A DNA stretch of 64,000 bases from Melitaea cinxia (lineage: Eukaryota; Arthropoda; Insecta; Lepidoptera; Nymphalidae): positions 12,948,501-13,012,500 of the forward strand of contig NC_059399.1 in assembly GCF_905220565.1 (NCBI RefSeq). The letters are read 5' to 3'. Of the stretch, positions 24,579 to 36,474 are shown piece by piece. The notes under the pieces were generated by a model. It made no database searches, was not told where the DNA came from, and saw only the letters and a program-made list of their open reading frames with translations. The position numbers and the translations under genes are program-made. Numbering within the stretch: position 1 is the stretch's first letter; every line of letters begins with the position of its first letter.

Positions 24579-25768
24579 TACCTATTATTTATTGAGTTTA
24601 ATATGTAAGTTTTGTACACTTTAGGGCGAAGCACTCGAATCCAGCTCTCAATAAATAAATAAATAAATATATTTATTGTAGCGCGAGTTATGATAAATGC
24701 GGACTTGAGCAATTACTTTCAGAGCGTATTGCCTGCATATTTATAATTACATTTGAACACATGAACACAACTACCTATATATTTCTTGCGTACCTCGGTG
24801 TATAGGTGCCTAAATTATTACACATTCACGCTTTATTTGTAGTTTTATTTATTAGCTAGGTATTTTTTACAATAAAAACTATGACTGAAGTTACGATTTA
24901 CAGAAATCTAATATTTCAATAGAAGAGTCTCACATGTTCGTTACAAACATATATGTTTTTTCGTTTTTTGTATTTTAATATGTTCCCAACCAGTAAGCAT
25001 AAGAACAGTACATCAACAATATTAATACTAAGTATATTGTGCAATATAAACAACATCGCGGGTCTATTGTTGTATGTAGGATTGTCAGGCGTCCGGATAA
25101 AGCCGCACATAGCTAGGTTTTATCGAATTTTTTTTTTTTAAATGTTGACCAGTCACCTCGCAATTAAAATTCATTGTTTAACCGTAGATTTATAACAGTC
25201 AATCAAAAAGCCTGGTAAACAAAGTCAATAAGATACAACATTCTAATTATTTAGGGTGACCGGCCAAAGTAGCTAGTCTGTTCGGCTACTAGATTTGACG
25301 AACTGGCAACCCTGGTTATATCGTACTTAGAAGTAGAAATAAAATTTATATACATTATTAGAAGCTATTTTTAAGCTAGCAATACGTTGAACTGAACATG
25401 AACAATGCTTGAAATCATCTATGACGAATGACATGGCAGTTATTTTCATTTTAATTTATTATGTAGTCCTTAGCAAGCTTCTAGACAACGTGAGCACTGA
25501 AAAAAGTTTTTGTGACATTTGATCAGATCAATAAGTAAACATCTGCCACAAATTCTAGAAATTATTATATGAGAAGAATTTTTGTGACGAAATTGTACAT
25601 AGTAGGTATTGTTTTATGTTTAGACCGGCAATAATATTCACCCAGGCGGTAAACAAAAAAAAAAAATATAATTTATATATAGATAGACGCGCTTACTCAT
25701 AGTATGCGTGTAAAAACTAAGTAAGCTGCTAAGCTGTTTACGTTTTAGTTAATATATAGGATTAGTCT
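24579..25768. other. Intergenic DNA
   Basis: AT-rich with no recognised gene. It contains a short AAAT-type run near 24646-24670 and the diverged copy (about 25255-25320) of the 22153 repeat. Confidence 0.6.
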
Positions 25769-25773
25769 TTTAA

Positions 25774-27623
25774 GCTGGGCATTGACGATCCAGTTTTTCG
25801 CGTTAGTTTAACTGATCAGTTTTTCGCGGCAGCAGTTTTTCGCGCTCCCAAAAATTTCATCGTGAGTGTAGAACCATCGCTCTAGAGTTTTAACATACTC
25901 TTTGCTTTTAACTGACGACGGGCCATGAAAATCCAACCCGGCGCGTCGCACCGAAATGCCCGTGTGTAATCGTCGTTCCAACCAATCGCGTCATTTTGTT
26001 CGCAGCGTCCGTGGTGATTGAGAGTGCACAAGTGTAGTTTTTGTTTTTAAAATGTCGGCGTCTGTGTCCCCTAGACGTGTCATAATGACAGAATTTGTTG
26101 AAAAGTATAATACGGATAAGAAAACGGAAGAAAATTGTAAAATTAAACAGCATCGACAGAAAGTTTTATTTTACACACCTACTATTTTTTTTATATTTAT
26201 AACATACTAGCGACCCGCTCCGGCTTCGCACGGGTATAAAATATAATTATAGCCTATGTCATTCACTGAAAAAATGGTTAAAATCGATCCAGTAGTTTTG
26301 ATTTATTCATTACTGTCCGTGGCCCGCACGCGTTAACTTAGAGTAAAAGCCGGCCGGAACCGCCGCAAACGCTACGTACCGCGATTTTTAAATCTGTAAT
26401 ATCTTCGAAAATATTCATTTAAATTATATACTGTAAAGAGCCATATAGATCTATATTAAATAAAAAACATATTTGAGGTATTTAATTGGATAAGGATTAA
26501 TGCTGCATTGGTTAAAATCGCTTCGAAAATTAGCCATTATTTGTCGTAAAAAGTAAATGACAAAAAAATGTTATTGTGGGATATCCATAAGAGATAGGTA
26601 TATACCATCGCGGAGTTTTCTGTAAACCTTTTCAATGTGTACAATACTTAGTACATTATTTTGATAAATCTCGTAGGGTTCAGCCTGCGTTTGCAATTTA
26701 AGCGAAAAAAAAAATAATTATTTACGACATAACATTAGAAAACTCAAAAATAACAGTATTTCTCCACTATTTAATGGATGTTATTATACATATAAACCTT
26801 CCTCTTGAATCAATCTATCTATTAAAAAAAACCGCATCAAAATCCGTTGCGTAGTTTTAAAGATCTAAGCGTACATACATGTGCAGGGACAGAGAAAGCG
26901 ACTTTGTTTTATACTATGTAGTGATACACATGGTCATCTCTTCCTACAGTAAGCAATGTAATGCTTGTGCTATAGGCTGCCCACTGATATAGATAAATTT
27001 TTTTTTATGAATTACTTAGAAATAAATAAATATTGGGTATGGATGACGTCGAATTATTAATGAAATTATTTTATTTCGAACGTATTAGTTAATGATCTTA
27101 ATCATATTACGATTACGCTTAAGATTAAATCTTAAGCATGTACAATCTGGATTAAATGGACCAATATAGTATAATATCTTTTTTTGTTTCAATCAGAAAA
27201 AAATTGCGTGATATTTGCCGAGACCTCCTCTCTCCAACGTAAGATTAGATGAGATTTGACTCGACCCCCGCCTTTAACATCTCACGTATTTTATGAACGT
27301 CCCCTGATATTATTACTATAAACATTACATTATAAACTGTTCATATAAAATTATAGACCATTGTAGACCAGTATATGGCAACAAACAGTTGCCGCTGTAA
27401 GAATTATTGTTTCTTCTCGGAATCAGAATCCATTTTTTTTTCTCAACAAAAATATATAGTAAGCTACACATCTTTTAAACAGCCCGGTCGGTCAAAAACT
27501 GAAGAGCCGGAGTGACGTCAGTGAGTGGGGAAATATTTCAACTGACGCGAAAAACTATTCAGTTTAACTGACGCGAAAAATCGATCAGTTAAATGACGCA
27601 AAAACTGATCGTCAATGGCCAGC
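25774..27623. mobile_element. DNA transposon with repeated subterminal motif, unassigned family
   Basis: The ends are inverted repeats starting GCTGG(G/C)CATTGACGATC, followed at both ends by about three copies of AGTTTTTCGCG or close variants. Flanks show a 5-bp direct repeat TTTAA (25769-25773 and 27624-27628). Inside is a short frame from 26052 beginning MSASVSPRRVIMTEF, which runs 50-odd codons until a stop created by the border of an inserted Helitron (26217-26934). No catalytic transposase domain is visible. Without the Helitron the element is about 1130 bp. The superfamily is not assigned. Confidence 0.75.
26217..26934 (-). mobile_element. Non-autonomous Helitron, 718 bp
   Basis: On the minus strand it starts after A with TCACTACATAGTATAAAACA and ends with a GC-rich block and GGGTCGCTAG before T. 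The same 3' end and much of the body recur at 39783-40174. There is no Rep/helicase coding sequence. It is inserted within the element at 25774-27623 and interrupts that element's small open frame. Confidence 0.85.
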
Positions 27624-28119
27624 TTTAAAGAATTTTCGCAGCGGAACTCAAAAGTTCTGATGAGTGTTAGTATACTTCTAAATCCTTCTTTATGTTACGT
27701 ACAATTTCGTTTTAAAAATTCACTTCAATCTCGATATGTGGTTATTTACATTAAACCTTATACAGACATTGATATACCATTAAATATCAATAACTATTTA
27801 ATTACTGATATAAATCTTATGATGCATGACTGATTCCAAAAAAATCAAACAAAATTAAGGTTAGATGACAAAATTATAAGTATACACTCACGTACACAGT
27901 TAAGTTACAAGTTATAAATCTTATTTTAGAATGTACAAAACATACATGACTAAATAATATAGAATATTTATTTTATTTTAAATAATAATAACAAAATGTT
28001 TATGTACAGCAACAAAATAAAACTAGGTTTCGAGTTATAACACATCTAACTGGTCAATCGGTTTATAACAAATGTTTAAAAATTAAGAATTATTTTTCAT
28101 GAAATTATTCTGTTGTTTA

Positions 28120-28290
28120 CGAAACAATATCAGCTAACTTGAAATTCCCTATTTGTGAAATACAATTTGCAAAGAAAATCTCTTCTAGCGCGCTACACAC
28201 AGGCGTGTCGAAATTAATCGGCTTCACTGGATTTTTCGAACAATAATTTCTGATCCAATGTCTATAGGCGCGACTACTCACGTAGCACAT
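28120..28290 (-). other. Possible orphan exon or relic, unrecognised
   Basis: The frame has balanced codon use and ends at a stop (28117-28119). It has a plausible acceptor just before ATGTGCTACG, but no partner exon was found. It contains an aromatic-rich segment SSRAYRHWIRNYC. I cannot name a family; it may be a fragment of a transposon protein. Confidence 0.2.
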
Positions 28291-28673
28291 CTTATTGAAG
28301 ACAAAAATAAAAAATAAAGATTTAAAAATGTTACATATTAATAATTTTACGCTCACTCATAAAAATAATAAAGTTATAATTTCGTTATTTGCACATTTTC
28401 GGTACCTAAATTAAACCTATTACTTATTACCAAATTCTATTAAGCGTTTATGAACATTTTCAAGCTAGTACAAAAAAAAAACATTTTTGATAGATTTTTT
28501 TTTTTTGTTATTGGAGATACAAATCGACAAGTAATAAATAGCAGCTGAGAAATTATGTCTACATCTGGTGAGCCTTTTGGCATTAATAATAAGCGGTAAA
28601 ACATTTACTCTTACTAAGCTACCACTCTGAACTAAATAAACATATATTATACAAATTCTTTCTAAATGCTGTT

Positions 28674-28837
28674 TGGTTGAAATTTAGAATCGTTTGGCAT
28701 GATTTTAAGGGCGAAAAGGGAGTCCCTCCTCAACCCCCCAGTAGTGTCCCCACACTGGGGAGTTAAGGGGGGACTCCCCCATCCCTCCTCACCCCTTTTT
28801 ACCCTTAAATTCGTTCCAAACGATTTTAAATCAAACC
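28674..28837. repeat. Small hairpin element (MITE-like)
   Basis: The 164-bp segment is an imperfect inverted repeat along almost its entire length. GGTTGAAATTTAGAATCGTTTGG on the left pairs with CCAAACGATTTTAAATCAAACC on the right, and the centre is rich in CCCCC/GGGGG runs that also pair. There is no coding sequence. Confidence 0.75.
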
Positions 28838-30135
28838 TCTCTGTTTATTAACAAAATAATAAAATTTCAACATCTACACACTTTTATAAAGAAACAAATT
28901 ATAGACTAACTTTTAACTAGAAAATAGTCTACGTCTGACGGACTATCTGCTAAAATATTATAGCGAATAGCACAGCAGCTTTACAACCCTTCAATATCCC
29001 TTTAATCCCTTCAATATAAGTCACACGACGAGGAAAAATGTACAGCTTTATATTCCACGAGGAGTATTTTTTATTTTACAAAAACACGCACGAACACCAC
29101 ATTTACACGCCTCAGCTAAATTAAGTAATTCTAATATTAAGTTAAAAATAAATTTTTAAATTTGTTAAACATGCTATTCCTGATAACATGGCGATAAAGA
29201 GGTCGTTATGTCACAGAGCACGGAATCACTGCACTAACGTTTGAGGTAGTGATGCCGCTCCACAAGCTATCGTTGGTCAATAACATATTGATTTGTCAAT
29301 AAAGTTATTCATACTATACATATATAAACGTATTGATTTACATGGCCATGACACTAAGCCACCGATAGAGCTTACGAATTTTTTACTTTCTTTTTTTCTT
29401 TATTTTTGCACTTTCAGCATAATGTTACATTTATTAAATAATATAGTTTTTTATATTTATTAATGATATAACTTTAGTGTTGCTTGCTTAAAACGATTAC
29501 AATGCTAGTAAATAAATATTAATTAGTAAGACTCGATTGTCCGAGTATATCAATTGTGATGCAATCGACACTAGATACATAAATCTACATAAACAATATC
29601 ATCTACTGTATCGCTACCTAAGATACTATTACAAAAAAAAAATGTATTTTAAACTATCAGTAGAATAAATTTCGAATTTAATTATTGTTTGTAATGATAA
29701 TTCACATAATTAGCGTGACTGTTACCGTACTACGACGATAGGGAAGCCCCGGCAAAGATTTTAGGAATTACTCGAGCGCGACAGAATATCATAAGGCGGA
29801 AAACCTTACATCTTGTCGAGTACTCTAACCATGCATTAATGAGTTATATAGAGACGCCAGACTCGACGTCCAGTTCAATCGGTCAAGGTAACCAATCGTT
29901 ATAAAAACTTGAGTACTTCAGATGACATAAGGAAACAGTTAAGTCGCAAAGTGACAAAAAAAAAAGTCACCTGGACCTTCTCGAGAGCAGCCATTTTATT
30001 TATTTTATCACGTAGATTAAACAGAGGCTTCAAATTTCTTGTTCACAATATGGAGCAGCCCGACTTCGGTAGTACCTCGACCTTACACATAAAATCACTC
30101 AATAAAAAACTACAGCTAAATAATACTGTTTTCAA

Positions 30136-30335
30136 GCAGTGTTGTGTTCCTGTGGTGAGTAAGGTGACCAGAGCTCTTGGGGGGGATTGGGGATAGAGTA
30201 AGGTAACCAGAGCTCCTGGGGGGATTGGGGATAGGATCGGCAACGCACGAACGATGCTTCTAGTGTTGCAGAAGTCTATATGCTACGGTAATCGCTTACC
30301 ATCAGGTAAGCCTAATGCTTGTTTGCCGACCAAGC
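30136..30335 (+). repeat. LINE/SINE 3'-end repeat
   Basis: A common lepidopteran 3'-end repeat, recognised by GTGTTGTGTTCCTGTGGTGA, GATGCTTCTAGTGTTGCAG and CGCTTACCATCAGGT(A)AGCC. An internal segment of about 39 bp around AAGGT(G/A)ACCAGAGCTC is duplicated in tandem. A reversed copy lies at 43200-43340. Confidence 0.6.
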
Positions 30336-31542
30336 TATATATATATGTAAGTAAATAATAATTCAAGAATCAATAAGGGACAAAACTATCTGTCGATTCG
30401 CATAAGCTGAAGTAACCAAATTTGCACGTTCCTACCCTTCGGCTATGACTTCAGCCATGATCTTACGGCAGCCATCACCAGGTAAAATGTCAGATTAATA
30501 TTGCATAGTGATCAGAAACACGAGGGATGGATAAACTATTAATATCTTACAACTTTGTGCCCGTTTTACTTTCATTTTTAAAAAACGTGCACGCTTCCCT
30601 CTGTCCATCGGTAAATGCGCACACTCTATTATAACTTTTTTTCATTTTTGCACCTAACCTACACAATCGAATAGGTGTCCACGATGCTCGGTAAGCCCTA
30701 TTTAGCCTCTTGGACTTCCGAATAGCGAAATATTGCACTAAAACCTAAATCACCCGTAACGTAGTCATAATTAACAAATAAAAGGGCACATAATTCCGAT
30801 AAAGTTAAAAATTATTAGAAATTTAAAATTATTTTAAACAAATAAAAACACCGAGTCACTGATTCATAAACATATTCCTTTAACCCGTATTTTTCGAAAT
30901 TCATGTAAGCTGGTATTTTTTTTTTTTTTTTGTCTAATTCATTTGGACTATTGTCGTATTTCAATGCATACCGCAACATTTTGTTCATAGTCTACGTATT
31001 TCGTAGACAGTAGTTTACAAACTGGCAAAGTAATCCAGTAGTTTTTACATCTACATTATTTTAAATGATATAAAACTGCTAAACTTTCACGTGTCGTCAA
31101 ATAAATATCCTATCGTAATAATATTAAATTTTCTCATTTCCCTTATTACAACAAACTATTTTTTACTACAAGTGGCGACATGATTTAATAATAATATGTA
31201 AAAGAAAATAAATTAGTCGAGCGACATTTTGACAATAAAACATATCGTACAAACATTTAACATCTAACAGTAGACCATTGGTAATCCGGTTTAACAAAAT
31301 GTTCCCTAAAAGTGTTTTGACGTGATAACGTCTTATAAATCGATGAACACCGGCTGCACGCACGAAAAAGTGTAACGTTCCGCCTGAGCCTGAGCTTGCA
31401 AGCGAGAGCGCGAAACAAACAATACAGAAGCATGATCGGCCCAAGCATTGGCTTGTGACACATATTGTAATTTTCAGTTACCTCATTATTTGTATTTTAC
31501 AAAATAATGTTAATTCAGTGATAATAATTCAATTCAATTCAT

Positions 31543-31548
<6 letters not shown>

Positions 31549-31582
<34 letters not shown>
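31549..31582. repeat. (AC)n microsatellite
   Basis: About 17 uninterrupted AC dinucleotides. Confidence 0.95.
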
Positions 31583-31584
<2 letters not shown>

Positions 31585-32341
31585 ACATTATCACGTAAAA
31601 CTATCGTCCGTAAACCGGCTTTACAGACAACAAATGTTTTAAACAAAATTAATGCGGAACATTTTCATTCATTATATTTAATTTAGTGATCAATGGAGGA
31701 TTTCGGACGTTTGGTGAAAAATGCGGTCGTAAGAGCAGGCATTGATTAGTAAACATAAAATAAATTATAAAGATTTATTTGTTTTCCTAAGGTTTAATAT
31801 AGTATGGTATCTCTATAATTGAGGCGCAACTACAGTTGTAACAACTGTGTGAATTATACAGGCAACCGAACCTACATTAGGCTACACTAACTTAAAAAGT
31901 TGCCACACCAATATTCTTTACTAAACTTCTTATTGTTCAACTTATAAAGCTGCAATATAAAAAACATGAATACACTTATACAAAAAAGATAACGTATGTA
32001 TTGTACCTCAACACTCACCAGAACATTTTACTTGTTATTGGATTACAAGCAACTCTAAAAATACATATTGTCGGATTACCTCAGGTCTATTGTTCATAGA
32101 TTTAAAATGACTCTTACTGCGATTTATGGTCACCCGCAATAGACTCTACTCTCCACATGTAACCTAACACACAATTAGTCTTCATGAAACAGAACACATT
32201 GACAAGACATTAAGTGCATGACAAACCTCAAATATTCACTTAGAAAAAATCTATATTGCTAGTATGGTAGCTGTGTACAAACTATCAATAATTTAATTCA
32301 CTTCTGCGTAAATAAGCACTTTGTTCACTAAGTGTCTTTCA

Positions 32342-33763
32342 TTAAAAAACAACACACCCATTCTTCTCCGGCATATGTCCATCTGACCGTTCTATCTCAG
32401 ACAGCATCGCATGAAACATATCTGTTACTGACTGAAATAAAAATAAAATCTTATATTAATTAACTTTTTGAAATAGTTGAAATTAGTTAAAACTAATATT
32501 GCAAAATGTTTTGTTGGATATGAAAGAAATAACGTTCTACACTTTTTCTAAAATATATAACAATAGTTAAAACTTATTGCAAGTAAAAATAGCTTCAGCT
32601 AACTGTAGTACAACTAAAACTTTATCTTATATATAGAGCTTATGTTCATTTTTTTCCATATAAAGTTTTTTGGAAGCTGTACTGTATTGATGCATATTTT
32701 TACTTAAAAAAAAATAAAAAGAAACAAAGCCATAAATTAATAAAAAAAATATACATATTCACCTCATTTCTTTTAGCACTAGTTTCCACAAAAGCTGCAT
32801 TCCATTTTTCAGCTAATCTTTTTCCTTCTTCTGTGCTTATCTTTCTCTCCAAATGCAAATCTGTTTTATTACCAACAAGAACTATAGGCACACTGAAATT
32901 AAGATGAACAAAATATTTCAACAAAACTTGATTAAGGTGTTCAATCAACATCTATAAACACAGCAGCTCCGAAAATAATATACCAATTATTATTTTAAAC
33001 TTTAATCATTCAGTTTAAAAAAATATATTTTTTTAAGATATCTATATAGTTTTAATAATAGGTAAAATATTATTAATTTCATAACATAAAAAGTAATATA
33101 TTCGTCTTACAAATCCTAGTGAAAAATAATCTAATAAATTAAGTGAATAGTTTACACTTACTGTATTTTTCCTACCATATCTAAGAGTTTATCATATATT
33201 ATTTGTACTATTTGAAAACTTTTACTTGAAGTGATAGAGTAGACCAAAACATATCCATGAAAGTCCATGCTATACTGTAGAGGAAAGATGCTGTACTCAT
33301 CTTGACCTGCTGTATCAACCAATTTAACTTCATATTCTGTTGAATTTAGCCGAATGAACTTTGTAAAGGCTGAGTGCAGAGAAATTTTTTTATGTTAAAA
33401 TCAATAAACCAATATTACAATGTGATCGATATCAAATACAATTTTAAATAACAATTATTGCGGGTTATAAATCTATATGTATAACCCGCAATAATCTTAC
33501 GTAGACCAAAACAAAAGATTTTCTTACGACTATAATAAGAATAATAACTTACTATTTTCTATAGTAGGATCATACGAATCGACAAACTGCCCTTCGACAA
33601 ATTGAATAATCAGAGACGATTTACCTACAAAAATACTTTTTTGTTAAATAAAACGTCATAACATTAAATAAGACGCATAAATATATTTTATCAGGTGTAC
33701 ATTGTATACATTACCAACAGATCTATATCCCATCATAGCAATTTTTCTCTGCTTCGATGGCAT
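32342..33763 (-). CDS. Rheb: Rheb small GTPase
   Basis: Five exons (33763-33715, 33624-33553, 33369-33162, 32892-32763, 32431-32342) give a complete 182-aa protein. All G boxes are present: GYRSVGKS at 12-19, switch I PTIENT at 36-41, DTAG at 59-62 followed by QDEYS, NKTD at 118-121, and TSAK at 147-150. The C terminus is CVVF, a farnesylation CAAX box. The Arg in place of the usual Gly of Ras at the third P-loop position is the Rheb hallmark. Rheb on lysosomal/endomembranes activates mTORC1 and is switched off by the TSC2 GAP. Length equals the usual 180-185 aa. A perfect hairpin lies in intron 2. It is followed on the right, after about 2.7 kb, by the divergently oriented VTA1 gene. Confidence 0.98.
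33454..33495. repeat. Perfect 16-bp hairpin in Rheb intron 2
   Basis: Arms ATTATTGCGGGTTATA and its exact reverse complement surround a 10-nt loop. It lies between Rheb exons 2 and 3. It could be a mini foldback remnant or an RNA hairpin in the intron. Confidence 0.8.
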
Positions 33764-35297
33764 TTTATCTAATTGCTTATTTATTACAACACTCAACATG
33801 TAACACTTCAAGAATGTAATAATGTATTATTTCTTTTATAATAATACAAATTTACATTACACACATCTGTCAAATCACAAATGTGAAATGTCAATCTCTA
33901 CACACTACCCCATTCATGGAGCAAAATTTCATAGATAGCGTCACAGTACTAGAACTCACAACGCACACGTCACAAAACAACACATTCGGCAATCGATGAA
34001 ATCTACATCACATTAGTGAAGTCACTCACTATTATATTAGTATTTTTTGTAAAAAGAAAAAGATGTCGTTATCGATAGTGAAAAAAAAGTTATACTACTA
34101 AACTAGATTTAAATATTAATGTAATTTAACATGAATGAGGATAGCAAATTTGTGTTCTGATGGCTAAATACCTAATTGAAAATCAAACTTAATTGAACAA
34201 ATATTTGTGTTTGCAGGCAAACGAAGAAAAACCACCTTCAATATTGTGCTTCCCAAGGTCAGTTAATAAGGTGAATAACAATGTCAAATTCTTGCTGTAA
34301 GCTTCATATTAATATGGACATATTTATCAAAATGAATAAAAATATGGGACCAGGAAAGGCTATGTAATTATGTCAAGTCATTTTCTTGTTTATAAATTCG
34401 ATGGTGAAAAGGAATGTTTGATAATAAACCTTATCCTTTGGATACCTTTATCTGTCAAAAAGTGTTAACGGCACGGTCTTTTAAACAGGTCAGGAAACTA
34501 AGCTCAATTTCAATGATGGGAGATTAATACGAGAATATTATAACTTTTCGTTTGCGTCAACGGCGCTGTACGTCACTGCTATCACTTTTTACGGTCACGT
34601 GGTGTGATGTTGACATGTCATTGTAATTGGTTATATTTTAAAACATAAATGCGTGAAATATGATATAAAAATAACAGAATGCTATTCTATCTTCGTTGCA
34701 CAGCACACCTAGCGATCGTCATGCCGCTGGCGGTGGTAAGCTATTAATCCGAAGTTAAGTCCCCCCCCCCCACTGTAGTTGTCCAACCTCTGTACTCTGT
34801 ATATGACCGTGGTTAACGGTAGCCAGTGAAATAGACGCTTAGAGATTATTTTATTAGTTGTGGATAACGCTATTTGACGAATCGCAAGTAGTACCGGTTT
34901 CTTTTCGATTACTAATCTGCAACTTTCAGATTGATATATGCGAATACAAATATTTCATAAATAGATTAGAATTCGACGTTAAAAAGAATAATTAATCAAA
35001 TTTTTTACTGTCGGATACTGTCAACCGTCAAAGGACGTTATCCACAATACACAACATTATTATTAAATGGGATTTATTAATGGGGTCTGGCCTATGTCCA
35101 GCAGTGGACTGCAATAGGCTGAACTGGCTGACTGACTGACCCAAAGGTACTTGACGTGATCTCCGCTGTCTGTGTGTCTTTCACAGGACTGTACTGTAGG
35201 TACTGTTTTGAACGGGAACAGGTAGATATTTTCTTTTACAATTACAATTTAGTACATAATTAAAAAAACTATTTTCTATTTCAATATAAAAAATTTA
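33764..35297. other. Intergenic region between Rheb and VTA1 (left part)
   Basis: This holds the Rheb promoter side and no gene. A family A fragment lies at about 34215-34245, a C-run near 34760-34771, and a short family B-like core (TGTCCAGCAGTGGACTGCAA) at about 35094-35113. Confidence 0.6.
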
Positions 35298-35937
35298 GGT
35301 AAAGCTTTAGATTAGGTAAAACCGAATTTCGGGACCGTGGGGGGAAGGGGGGGAGAGGGGGGGAACCTACCCCTGGTACCACTGTCACACCTCAGAACCC
35401 CATGGTTATGGAGATATCCATGGTTAAAGTTTTGAGGTTAGAAGAAGAATTCCGAAAGTTAGAGGAACGCTTGGCTCCGGCGCTGCGGGAAGTGCAGCCC
35501 TTCCGCCCTTGCGTGCGAGGGCTGCCCTCCCTCCGCGCCTCCGCGGCACAAAAAAAAACACTAGGGGTAGGACAGACCAAGACCACGTGGACAGTGGGGT
35601 GCTCCGATTCGGTTTGGGGTATTTTTCGAATTCCTAAACCTATATTCTAGCACGCAATGTTACTAATTTTATTAGAATATTATGTCTGACGCGTTATTTT
35701 GTTTAAAAGTGTCGATTTGTCACACAATGCAAACAGTACGAGCTCAAAGGTATTATAATAGCTTTAAATTTTTCTTCTAACCTCAAAACTTTAACCATGG
35801 ATATCTCCATAACCATGGGGTTTTGAGGTGTGACAGTGTTACCTTGTATAGATTCCCCTACACCCTCCACCCTCCACACCCAAAAACCCCATAATTCGGT
35901 TTTTCTAATTCGGTTTTACCTAGTCTAGATCTTAGCC
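35298..35937. mobile_element. Foldback-type DNA transposon, copy 2
   Basis: The second copy of the 23434-24470 family, 640 bp, shares both ends and the CpG-rich centre (CGCTTGGCTCCGGCGCTGCG). Flanking 8-mers AAAATTTA and AAAATTTG match at 7 of 8 bases, supporting an 8-bp target duplication. It lacks a 112-bp hairpin segment present in copy 1 and much of copy 1's right-centre. No protein is encoded. Confidence 0.88.
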
Positions 35938-36474
35938 AAAATTTGTTATACATTTGATTTTTAATGAATATTTTAAAAAAATTAATGCAGTTGCTAACCC
36001 TATTTAAATAAATCGGTGTAACTTTTAAACTAAATGTCTTATCACGATGGAATAAATTTTATAATGCTTGCTAATAATAGGCTATGCTCATAAAGTAAAA
36101 ATATCCTAGAAAATTAATGCTATAAATTTAGAATAACTACATTTGGTTAAGTAAACAAAAAATCAGAAATAAAATGTAGAGGTTCAATTTTTTAACGAAT
36201 TTTAATCATTGATGTGTCAAATGTTTTTCAATTACCTACGTAGTAGCTAGCTACATATATACTAATTAGACTGCTGTATAGGCAAGTTATTTTACTATTA
36301 GTGTCTTTGACAATGTTTGTAACATTGTAAATGTCAGACATAAGGATAACAGCTAAAATTGTATTAGTGATATCTAAAATCCAAATTTAGAAAGTGAAAT
36401 CCAAATTTAATTTGTACTAACCTTATTAATTTCAATATACAAATCGCAGTAATTTGCGTGGAACACAAAGGAAG

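Larger units (their letters stand above)
27629..32341. other. Intergenic DNA left of Rheb
   Basis: No gene is assigned with confidence. A minus-strand frame at 28290-28117 (residues such as HWIRNYCSKNPVKP) looks more coding-like than its surroundings and might be a terminal exon or a transposon relic. Frames near 29909-30196, 30547-30738 and 31166-31463 match nothing I recognise. Confidence 0.5.

Noticed and set aside
31166..31463. Two overlapping minus-strand frames as a gene
   Set aside because: No recognisable domain, mutually overlapping frames and no splice partners.
36454..36474. An upstream non-ATG start for VTA1
   Set aside because: The family N terminus aligns with the ATG at 36475; the upstream codons start from TTG and add residues not seen in the family.
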